A stretch of DNA of 5,912 nt from Candidatus Gastranaerophilales bacterium (lineage in GTDB: Bacteria > Cyanobacteriota > Vampirovibrionia > Gastranaerophilales > Gastranaerophilaceae): the NCBI GenBank assembly GCA_947628355.1, contig CANQZO010000126.1, positions 1 to 5,912 on the forward strand. The letters run 5' to 3'. The translations under genes were made by a program, and so were the position numbers. The notes beneath the pieces were generated by a model. It had not been told where the DNA came from, searched no databases, and worked only from the letters and a program-made list of their open reading frames with translations. Below are positions 1-5,686 of the stretch, piece after piece. Position 1 is the stretch's first letter, and each line of letters starts with the position of its first letter.

Positions 1-279
1 CTTACAATTATTTTCCTTCAGTTTTATTGTTGCTTCAAGTCCGTTCATTCCGGGGAGCCCCAAATCCATTAAAACAACATCGGGCTTCATTTTTTCTATT
101 ATTTTAATGCCATCTTGTGCGTCCTCGGCTTCACCTATTACATTAATATGTTCGTACTCGTTTAATGTCGATTTTAAACCTACCCTGGTTAATTTATAGT
201 CTTCAACAATTACGACACTAACTTCCTCTTTTCTCTGCATTACTTCTGCCACGGCTGCGCCATCCTCTCTGATTATCAT
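1..279 (-). CDS. Response regulator, NarL/FixJ type, N-terminal receiver part (runs off the left edge)
   Basis: The 93 visible codons encode a CheY-like receiver domain, the phosphorylatable half of a two-component response regulator. With the ATG at 279 as residue 1, the acidic pocket is E26-D27 (context VVIVEDYKLTRVGLK), and the phosphoacceptor is D72 in VVLMDLGLPGMNG. The VEDxxLxRxGL context and the LPGMNGLEA loop are typical of NarL/LuxR-type regulators, so a C-terminal HTH DNA-binding domain is expected beyond the edge but is not visible. The start is uncertain. The ATG at 279 has no Shine-Dalgarno. A GTG at 252 lies 10 nt after an AGAGAGGA sequence. The ATG at 240 gives the leader length usual for receivers. 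A terminator at 322-372 separates it from the genes upstream, so it should have its own promoter in the AT-rich 280-321 stretch, where I see no convincing -35/-10 pair. Its partner kinase is not in the window. Confidence 0.88.
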   Translation of the reverse strand, partial: MIIREDGAAVAEVMQRKEEVSVVIVEDYKLTRVGLKSTLNEYEHINVIGEAEDAQDGIKIIEKMKPDVVLMDLGLPGMNGLEATIKLKENNCK

Positions 280-321
280 ATAGTATTTAGCTTTTAACTA
301 ACAATTTTAATTAAAACAAAT

Positions 322-372
322 AAAAAATTTTAAAAAATTAACCTGTTGTCTAATTTATAGATAGACAACAGG
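322..372 (-). terminator. Rho-independent terminator of the 407-1702 minus-strand unit
   Basis: An 11-bp perfect inverted repeat has arms CCTGTTGTCTA (342-352) and TAGACAACAGG (362-372) around a 9-nt loop. Read on the minus strand, the hairpin is followed at once by a T-rich tract (TTAATTTTTT, then a second run of six Ts, 341-322). It starts about 34 nt after the stop codon at 407. On the plus strand the hairpin is not followed by a T-tract, so it should act only on leftward transcription. It would stop read-through into the response regulator gene at 1-279. Confidence 0.88.
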
Positions 373-406
373 CTATTAACTCTGTTTATAATCATTGATT
401 TATAAG

Positions 407-880
407 TTATTTAATATGCTCTTTACGCCCGAGTCCTACGACATCAAACATAAAGGATTTTATCCCGTGCAGAGCAAGTAAAACACCTGCAGCCTTGCCG
501 ACATTTTTACATTTAAGTGCGACAACGGATAAACCGACAAGAGGAAGTGCGGAAAGCAATCTGTTACCTGCACCTTTAACAAATCCTTTTGTTAACTGCA
601 AAGGGTGATATATTGAATAGTCGCTTTTTAAATCATACCAGAATTTTTTTGCTTTTGCTGTTACGGCGCTTGAAGAATCCATTGTCATATACTGTCTGTA
701 ATCATTATAAACCCTGTCGCCCGTTTCTATTCTATCGGTTGATACTGCTTTTTCTTTACCGTGAACATACATATCGTACAATACGGAAGCAGCCGTAACT
801 GCACCTATAGCTTTAGACATAACACCTAAAGGTTTACCCGAAAACTTTTTTATTGCTGTAGTTACCGCACTTACATTCAT
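407..880 (-). CDS. Conserved-looking hypothetical protein with hydrophobic C-terminal segments, 157 aa
   Basis: I do not recognise a named family. The protein is small and basic. An N-terminal, weakly hydrophobic Ala/Val-rich segment lies at about residues 18-39, and a polar middle with many Tyr, Asp and Lys at about 40-100. The C-terminus has two hydrophobic stretches (about 108-122 and 127-150) separated by a KCKNVGK turn, which could be a helical hairpin in or on a membrane. There is no signal peptide and no recognisable catalytic motif. The ATG at 880 is well supported: AAGGA (888-892) lies 7 nt upstream. The gene begins 39 nt after the stop of the upstream gene on the same strand with no terminator between, so the two are probably co-transcribed, ending at the hairpin at 322-372. 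The function is unknown. A cell-envelope or membrane-associated accessory role is the most that composition suggests. Confidence 0.8.
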   Translation of the reverse strand: MNVSAVTTAIKKFSGKPLGVMSKAIGAVTAASVLYDMYVHGKEKAVSTDRIETGDRVYNDYRQYMTMDSSSAVTAKAKKFWYDLKSDYSIYHPLQLTKGFVKGAGNRLLSALPLVGLSVVALKCKNVGKAAGVLLALHGIKSFMFDVVGLGRKEHIK

Positions 881-919
881 TTGACTTTCCTTATCCTTTA
901 CTTCCGATTATTTTTTTTA

Positions 920-1702
920 CTATGCACTAATACTTGATTTTATCCTACCTGCTTTCAACAATGCTTCATTTGCACTTTTTGCTTCCTGTCCGTATATTTT
1001 GCTTGATTTTTGTAATGTTTGAAGTAATTTTATTGTATTGTTATCACCGCGAGCATTTTCACTTGATATACAAGTCATTGCAAGGACTCTGTTATTTGCA
1101 TCGGGATCTTGCAAAGCTATATTTAATAGAGCTGTTAATGCAGGGTTATTATATCTTGACGGATCTTCTTCAAATCTTTTTATTAAATCAACTATTCCGT
1201 TCTTTCTAACATTTTTATCTGCGCTTTTTAAATAGCTTTCAAGTGTTTTTATATATTCATTTGTCAAATTAACTACATGTTTGGTTTTTCCGCTTTGAGC
1301 CTGAACATTTACCGTATTGTTATTATCATTCATTATCGGAGTATTAGCTAAAGGCTGCTGAGGCAGAGGGGTATCAGGTGTATAAAAAGCTCTGCTTACA
1401 GGGAGTGAAGATGTTTGCGGCTGTGCTGCTCCTTTCGGCAGGTAATTAGCACTTGCTACAGAACTTGAAGTAGGTCCGCCAATTCCCGACGGATTATATA
1501 TATATATATTTACACCTGAAACAGCCTGCTTTTGATTCGGATCATAAACAGATGCTGTCGGATACTGATAATACGGATATGTTACATTTGACGGTTGAAT
1601 TGAAACACTTTGTCCGCCCGCAGTTGTAATATACTGCGGATTATTTGCAGGTACTCCGTTATTTACAGGGTATATTTGATTTTGGGATGAAATTTCAGTC
1701 AT
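920..1702 (-). CDS. Hypothetical protein: disordered low-complexity N-terminus plus HEAT-like helical C-terminus, 260 aa
   Basis: The protein has two clear parts. Residues 1 to about 140 are rich in Pro, Gln, Asn, Ser, Thr and Tyr and look disordered. Inside this lies the distinctive segment GVNIYIYNPSGIGGP (63-77), which I associate from memory with Melainabacteria proteins; this was not checked. Residues about 145-253 are helical with a HEAT/ARM-like pattern: D162-K-N-V-R166 between helices in the first unit and D199-P-D-A-N-N-R205 in the second, each followed by a hydrophobic helix. HEAT-type solenoids usually bind other proteins, so a scaffold or adaptor role is plausible. No signal peptide, membrane segment or catalytic motif is visible. 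The ATG at 1702 has AAGGG (1709-1713) 6 nt upstream. It is first in a probable two-gene unit with the 407-880 gene (39-nt gap). The true function is unknown. Confidence 0.8.
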   Translation of the reverse strand: MTEISSQNQIYPVNNGVPANNPQYITTAGGQSVSIQPSNVTYPYYQYPTASVYDPNQKQAVSGVNIYIYNPSGIGGPTSSSVASANYLPKGAAQPQTSSLPVSRAFYTPDTPLPQQPLANTPIMNDNNNTVNVQAQSGKTKHVVNLTNEYIKTLESYLKSADKNVRKNGIVDLIKRFEEDPSRYNNPALTALLNIALQDPDANNRVLAMTCISSENARGDNNTIKLLQTLQKSSKIYGQEAKSANEALLKAGRIKSSISA

Positions 1703-1839
1703 AATTTTCCCTTACTTTACATATTAATAAACACTTAATAATAAAAAAACATGCTATTTTTTTATCATATTTTAATTTTTGTAACGATTATTTATTCGAT
1801 ATTTTAAAGTGTTAAAATTTAATTAATTAGGAGTTTATT
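1703..1839. promoter_or_regulatory. Divergent intergenic region between the 920-1702 gene and rpiB
   Basis: This 137-bp, extremely AT-rich region must hold the promoters of both divergent genes. For rpiB, a TTGTAA (1779-1784) and a -10-like TAAAAT (1813-1818, 5 of 6 to consensus) are visible, but they are 28 bp apart and neither has a well-matched partner at 16-18 bp, so I do not assign a specific promoter. A 9-bp A/T-only inverted repeat (1741-1749 and 1757-1765) surrounds CATGCTA. It could be a protein-binding site or simply a product of the base composition. No terminator or riboswitch fold is apparent. Confidence 0.4.
1829..1833 (+). promoter_or_regulatory. Ribosome binding site of rpiB
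   Basis: AGGAG is placed 6 nt before the ATG at 1840. This is the clearest Shine-Dalgarno in the window and it fixes the rpiB start. Confidence 0.85.
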
Positions 1840-2268
1840 ATGAAAAAACTTATTATCGGATGCGACCACGCAGGATTTGAATTAAAAAATAAATTAATAA
1901 ATTTTTTAAAATTAAAAGAATACGATGTAACGGATAACGGATGTTTTTCAACAACTCCCGCCGACTATCCCGTAATTGCTCAAGACACGGCAAGAAAGGT
2001 AGCCTCAGGCGAATTTGAAAAAGGTATTCTTATATGCGGAAGCGGAGTCGGAATGTCTATTGCAGCAAATAAGGTAAAAGGTATCCGTGCAGTTGTTTGT
2101 TCTGATACCACATCAGCTAAATTTTCCAGACTGCACAATAATACAAACATTCTTTGTCTGGGGCAGAGAATAGTAGGTGAGTATTTGGCGGAAGATATTT
2201 GTGATATTTGGCTCAATACGGAATTTGAAGCACAAAGACATCTTACAAGAGTTAATCTTATTGAATAG
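1840..2268 (+). CDS. rpiB: Ribose-5-phosphate isomerase B (RpiB/LacAB family)
   Basis: This cytoplasmic enzyme interconverts ribose 5-phosphate and ribulose 5-phosphate in the non-oxidative pentose phosphate pathway. At 142 aa it is close to E. coli RpiB (149 aa), and its key residues fall at the same numbers: D9-H10 in GCDHAG, D42-Y43-P44, the catalytic base C66 in GILICGSGVGMSIAANK (62-78), H99 in SRLHNNTN, and the phosphate-binding R133 and R137 near the C-terminus. Position 68 is Ser where E. coli has Thr, a common variation. The LacA/LacB galactose-6-phosphate isomerase subunits belong to the same superfamily, but the retained Cys66/His99 pair and the single-gene context favour RpiB. Some family members also act on allose 6-phosphate, which cannot be excluded from sequence. 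The start is fixed by AGGAG 6 nt upstream. The gene is monocistronic here, and its last 11 bp overlap the end of the convergent response regulator gene. Confidence 0.97.
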   Translation: MKKLIIGCDHAGFELKNKLINFLKLKEYDVTDNGCFSTTPADYPVIAQDTARKVASGEFEKGILICGSGVGMSIAANKVKGIRAVVCSDTTSAKFSRLHNNTNILCLGQRIVGEYLAEDICDIWLNTEFEAQRHLTRVNLIE

Positions 2269-3169
2269 TCTGCTCATTCATAATTAAAGTTATTGCATCT
2301 TCAATAGAATTTCTATAAGGAATAACATCCTCCAAATATGCAAACGAAAGAGCTTCTCTTACATTTATTGACGGGTTTACAAGTATGAACTTACCGCCGT
2401 TTTCCGCACATATTTTATATATATCAGCAAATATATAAGCATTATCGCTGTCAAATACCGATATTTCCTTTAAATCAAATACTATATTTTTTAACCCCAT
2501 ATACATTGAGGAATTTATATTTTTAATTAATTCATCATAAATTTTAGGTTCATTAAATCTTTTAATTATATAAGAAACTATATTATTATTAATTGCATAT
2601 CTTGTATAAGCAATATTTTTATCTGTTTGAAATGAAGTACTTAAATATTTAAGCAATTTTGAGTGCCAATCTTTATCCTTTTGAATATAAAAATCAATAC
2701 CCAGTTCATAGCAATGTTCTATTAATGAATTATCATCAGTACCTGATATAACAACAATTTTTGTATCATATCCCGTTTCATTGCGTTTATTTATTGCGGC
2801 TTGGATTAATTCAAACCCGTCTGAGCTATCCGGAATAAATAAATCAACAATTATACAATCAAATTTTACTTTATTTAACTCTGACAGCGCCTCATCTTTA
2901 TGACGTGCAACTGACGGCGTTATTCCTATTCGTTTTAATACGGTGCTTAATTGATATATTGATAATTCCAAATCATCTGCAATCAATATTTTTTTATTTT
3001 CCAAGGTATCAACTTTAACCTCGGTAGAAAATGAATTTAGTTTTCTCTCTATTTCAATTAATGCTTCACTTATCTCATCAGAAGTTATTTTTTCTTTGGG
3101 AATTGATATTTTATCTTCCATTGAAGCAAGTTCAAAAATTTTATTTATTTGTTCATCCGATATATTCAT
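2258..3169 (-). CDS. Response regulator with N-terminal extension, CheY-like receiver and C-terminal STAS-like domain, 303 aa
   Basis: The domain order, numbered from the ATG at 3169, is as follows. Residues 1-57 form a charged helical extension. Residues about 59-180 form a receiver with every key residue: acidic pair D65-D66 (ILIADD), phosphoacceptor D109 (CIIVDLFIPDSSDG), S142 (VVISGTDD) and K164 (FYIQKDKD). Residues about 195-297 look like a STAS domain, the fold of anti-sigma-factor antagonists such as SpoIIAA. The segment NIVFDLKEISVFDSDNAY is followed by a helix and then GGKFILVNPS. S241 sits where SpoIIAA-type proteins carry their phosphorylatable Ser, but the usual DSSG reads DSDN. 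There is no DNA-binding domain, so output is probably by protein-protein contact, perhaps a partner-switching or anti-sigma pathway (inference). A TTG at 3175 would add two residues, but neither start has a clear Shine-Dalgarno, and ATG is preferred. A good promoter lies just upstream. No kinase, phosphatase or sigma factor gene is nearby. Confidence 0.9.
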   Translation of the reverse strand: MNISDEQINKIFELASMEDKISIPKEKITSDEISEALIEIERKLNSFSTEVKVDTLENKKILIADDLELSIYQLSTVLKRIGITPSVARHKDEALSELNKVKFDCIIVDLFIPDSSDGFELIQAAINKRNETGYDTKIVVISGTDDNSLIEHCYELGIDFYIQKDKDWHSKLLKYLSTSFQTDKNIAYTRYAINNNIVSYIIKRFNEPKIYDELIKNINSSMYMGLKNIVFDLKEISVFDSDNAYIFADIYKICAENGGKFILVNPSINVREALSFAYLEDVIPYRNSIEDAITLIMNEQTIQ

Positions 3170-3192
3170 TATCAAACCGTTTCTGCTGTTTT

Positions 3193-3221
3193 ATAATAAC
3201 AAATTTATGCCTATTTTTCAA
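3193..3221 (-). promoter_or_regulatory. Sigma70-type promoter of the receiver-STAS gene
   Basis: On the minus strand, TTGAAA (3221-3216, 5 of 6 to TTGACA) is followed by a 17-bp spacer and TATTAT (3198-3193, 5 of 6 to TATAAT). Transcription would start near 3186, leaving a leader of about 17 nt before the ATG at 3169. This is the best-matched promoter I see in the window, although AT-rich DNA makes chance matches common. Confidence 0.55.
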
Positions 3222-3275
3222 GCACGATTGCTATTATTAATTTTTAAGTATTATTTCATATTATTTTTTATTTAA

Positions 3276-3305
3276 GTGACAAAAAATATATTTTGATGTT
3301 TTAAT
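3276..3305 (+). promoter_or_regulatory. Probable promoter of the 3360-5912 operon
   Basis: GTGACA (3276-3281, 5 of 6 to TTGACA), an 18-bp spacer and TTTAAT (3300-3305, 5 of 6 to TATAAT) lie upstream of the first gene. The predicted start near 3312 would give a leader of about 48 nt. It falls inside the 8-bp palindrome TGTTAACA (3311-3318), which is well placed to be an operator. It lies back to back with the minus-strand promoter at 3193-3221. Confidence is limited by the AT-rich background. Confidence 0.4.
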
Positions 3306-3359
3306 ATTACTGTTAACATTTAATAATTATATATTATCCCTTGGAAAGAAAAATTAAAC

Positions 3360-4454
3360 ATGAAAAAGATTTTTTACTTAAAAATATTTACATTAATAGT
3401 ATTTTTATTTTTTAATGCGATTGTTTCTTATGCTGCCGACAAAGGCATGAACACCCTGTCGAGAATAATAATTGAACCGTCTAGCCAAAAAGAAATAACA
3501 TTAAATATGTTATTTAATGAAGAATATAAAGGCAATGCCTTTATTCAAAAAATAACCGACGGTTCTTATTATGTATTTTTACCCGAAACAATACTTCCCA
3601 AATCAGGTACAAAAATACACTATTCCTCCGGTTTTGACAGAAAAAAAATTAAACTTACCGTAAATCAAAATGAAGCAATAAAAGATAATACAAATACTAA
3701 TTATATTCGTATCAGTGTTGATATGTTAGATGATTATTCCATTAACCTTATTTCAGGATTAAATTCCGACTATAACGGATTTTTAATGCAGTTAAAAAGT
3801 ATAAATTTAGTAAGTGTTTTTGCATTCTTAGCATTAGCTGCAATTATATACATGCTTTGGTACTTATTAAGGAAATCTAAAGAGTATACAAATATTGACA
3901 GCTATACATCAGTTCCAAACAGCTTATTAAAATCAATTCAAGGCTCTAAAAATTCTGAAGCTCAGTTAAAATCCGGAAGTGATAATTCTTTTGAATGTTT
4001 TGATATTCCCGTGAAACAAAATAAAAATAACAGTTCCTACGAGTTAAAAAGCACATTAAATCAAACTTCCAAACTTTTAAATAAAAATAAAGGAACAGTA
4101 AGACTTAAACACACAAACCCTATATTAAAATCAACCGATAAAAAACCTAATGGTTTATTATTACCTGCTGTTGACGAAAACGAAATAAAAAAAGAAAACA
4201 TTATTTCAAAACTTAATATTTCCGCTGATAAAGGCTTTTATATAACTTCCGATAACGGAGTTGTTAAACTTTTTGGATTTGTTAGTGATAAAACTTTCTT
4301 AATTCAGGAATTTAACAATATAAATCAAATTAATCTTCAAGCCAGATACTATGATAAAAAAGGAAATAAAGAAACTTATGTAGTAAGACTTGATAATTAT
4401 AAAGCCTTAATTGAAGTTTCCAAATTTGATATGAGAGAATTAGCTAAGATATAG
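3360..4454 (+). CDS. Bitopic membrane protein: signal peptide, outer domain, one TM helix, cytoplasmic tail domain, 364 aa
   Basis: I do not recognise a named family. Residues 1-25 form a signal peptide (MKK, a long hydrophobic core, then VSYA before ADKG) with a plausible cleavage site after A25. Residues about 26-148 form an extracytoplasmic, beta-rich-looking domain. Its alternating hydrophobic stretches (SYYVFLPETILP; NYIRISVDM) are faintly like AMIN domains of envelope proteins, a resemblance too weak to assert. Residues about 150-170 are a transmembrane helix (LVSVFAFLALAAIIYMLWYLL) followed by RKSK, so the C-terminus should be cytoplasmic. Residues about 173-280 are a Lys/Asn/Ser-rich disordered linker, and residues about 280-364 look like a compact domain of strands and helix (GFYITSDNGVVKLFGFV onward). 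The start at 3360 has only a weak GGAAAG-type Shine-Dalgarno. It is first in an operon, with the solute-binding protein gene 2 nt downstream. This topology would let it link an outer event, perhaps the binding protein, to the cytoplasm (inference). Confidence 0.82.
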   Translation: MKKIFYLKIFTLIVFLFFNAIVSYAADKGMNTLSRIIIEPSSQKEITLNMLFNEEYKGNAFIQKITDGSYYVFLPETILPKSGTKIHYSSGFDRKKIKLTVNQNEAIKDNTNTNYIRISVDMLDDYSINLISGLNSDYNGFLMQLKSINLVSVFAFLALAAIIYMLWYLLRKSKEYTNIDSYTSVPNSLLKSIQGSKNSEAQLKSGSDNSFECFDIPVKQNKNNSSYELKSTLNQTSKLLNKNKGTVRLKHTNPILKSTDKKPNGLLLPAVDENEIKKENIISKLNISADKGFYITSDNGVVKLFGFVSDKTFLIQEFNNINQINLQARYYDKKGNKETYVVRLDNYKALIEVSKFDMRELAKI

Positions 4455-4456
4455 CG

Positions 4457-5686
4457 ATGAAAAAAATTATAATCATTGTATTTGCTTTTATTTGTATATT
4501 ATTTTTAATATACGAAAAACAACTTATTAAAAAAGCTGATAACGAAAATATAATAAAATTTTCATCATGGGGTTCGCAAAGCGAAACTGCTGTTCTTAAA
4601 GATTTAATTAATGACTTTGAAAAAGAAACAAATATAAAAGTAGAATTTATACATATTCCTCAAAACTACTTTCAAAAACTTCATTTGTTATTTGCGTCAA
4701 ATCTGTCACCCGATGTTGTTTTTATTAATAATATCTATATAAAAATGTACATAAAAGCAGATTTATTGGAGGATTTGTCACAATATTTTGCGGATGATAA
4801 AAATTCATACTATAAGGAAGCAATAAATTGTTTTAAAGAAAATAATAAATTATATGCGATACCGCGCGACATTTCAGCACCCGTAATATATATAAATAAA
4901 GACATTTTTAAAAAGCATGGAATATACAAGACAAACAAATTAAATAATATACGAGAATTAAAAGAATTAGCTCAAAGAGTCACTACAAAAGATTATTACG
5001 GAATAAACATTGAAGAAGAACCGATATTCCTGTTAAGTTTTCTTGCCTCAAACGGCGGCGGAGTCTTATCTGATGATTGTAAAAGTATAATTATAAATAA
5101 TCAAAACAGCACAGAAGCGCTTAATTTGTATTCGGATTTCATAAATAAATATCATATATCGCCGTCAAAAGCGCAAATAGGAAGCATGACCACCGCGCAA
5201 ATGTTTATCAATAAAAAACTTGCTATGTACATTTCAGGACGCTGGATGGTGCCTAAGTTCAGACAGACTATAAATTTTGATTGGGACATTATAGAATTTC
5301 CCGCAAGTGAGGAAAATAAAATATATCTTGACGCATCGGGGTGGGCTGTATCAAAAAATTCAAAACATAAAGAACAAGCAATTAAGTTTATAAAATATCT
5401 ATCTTCAAAACAATCGGCAGTAAAACTTGCCGAAAGCGGATTAATTACTCCCGCAACAATAGACGCTGCAGAGGAATTTATATTAAATGACAAGAAAAAC
5501 AAACCTAAAAATTCGCAAATATTTCTTTCAATGATTAAATATACAAAACCGACCCCCGTAAATGAAAACTACGGAAGAATTAATGATATACTAAAAGAAA
5601 AGACTCAATCGCTTCTAAACGGAGCTAAAAGCGCAGAAGTTCCATTCGGTAATGCCGATATAAAAAAACTTGAAAGTTTATTGTAA
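4457..5686 (+). CDS. ABC-type extracellular solute-binding protein, family 1 (sugar-binding-like), membrane-anchored
   Basis: The 409-aa length and fold pattern match family-1 solute-binding proteins (MalE/UgpB-like), which capture sugars or related solutes outside the membrane. Seen in order are: an N-terminal hydrophobic segment (about 4-19); the lobe-opening strand IKFSSWGSQSE (33-43); DLINDFEKETNIKVEFIHIP; LSPDVVFINN; the hinge-region GRWMVPKF (261-268); and GWAVSKNSKHKEQAIKFIKYLSS (295 onward), the classic family-1 signature near the C-terminus. The signal is unusual. There is no lipobox (C13 sits in the hydrophobic core as FAFICIL) and no clear AXA cleavage site, so the protein may stay anchored by an uncleaved N-terminal helix. 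It starts 2 nt after the upstream stop with little Shine-Dalgarno, suggesting translational coupling, and its stop overlaps the next start. No ABC permease or ATPase gene is in the window, so its membrane partner is unknown. The ligand cannot be read from sequence. Confidence 0.9.
   Translation: MKKIIIIVFAFICILFLIYEKQLIKKADNENIIKFSSWGSQSETAVLKDLINDFEKETNIKVEFIHIPQNYFQKLHLLFASNLSPDVVFINNIYIKMYIKADLLEDLSQYFADDKNSYYKEAINCFKENNKLYAIPRDISAPVIYINKDIFKKHGIYKTNKLNNIRELKELAQRVTTKDYYGINIEEEPIFLLSFLASNGGGVLSDDCKSIIINNQNSTEALNLYSDFINKYHISPSKAQIGSMTTAQMFINKKLAMYISGRWMVPKFRQTINFDWDIIEFPASEENKIYLDASGWAVSKNSKHKEQAIKFIKYLSSKQSAVKLAESGLITPATIDAAEEFILNDKKNKPKNSQIFLSMIKYTKPTPVNENYGRINDILKEKTQSLLNGAKSAEVPFGNADIKKLESLL

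Noticed and set aside
589..798. Plus-strand open frame opposite the 407-880 gene
   Set aside because: It lies wholly antisense to a better supported gene and encodes a Leu/Arg-rich product with no family character.
881..919. Run of eight Ts between the two left genes as a terminator
   Set aside because: The run reads as As on the transcribed (minus) strand and no stem precedes it, so it cannot terminate that unit.
934..1235. Two overlapping plus-strand open frames opposite the 920-1702 gene
   Set aside because: They are shadows of the HEAT-like coding region; the products look random and overlap each other.
1980..2216. Minus-strand open frame inside rpiB
   Set aside because: It is antisense to a certain enzyme gene and has no recognisable features.
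2288..2327. GTTATT/AATAAC inverted repeat after rpiB as a possible terminator
   Set aside because: The stem is only 6 weak base pairs with a loop of nearly 30 nt and no T-tract.
3170..3175. TTG start for the receiver-STAS gene, two codons upstream of the ATG
   Set aside because: It adds only two residues, has no better Shine-Dalgarno, and ATG is the commoner start.
3031..3240. Plus-strand open frame across the start of the receiver-STAS gene
   Set aside because: It is mostly antisense to the response regulator and covers its promoter; the product is low-complexity hydrophobic.
5152..5502. Minus-strand open frame of 116 codons inside the solute-binding protein gene
   Set aside because: It is antisense to conserved family-1 signature sequence, so it is a shadow frame.
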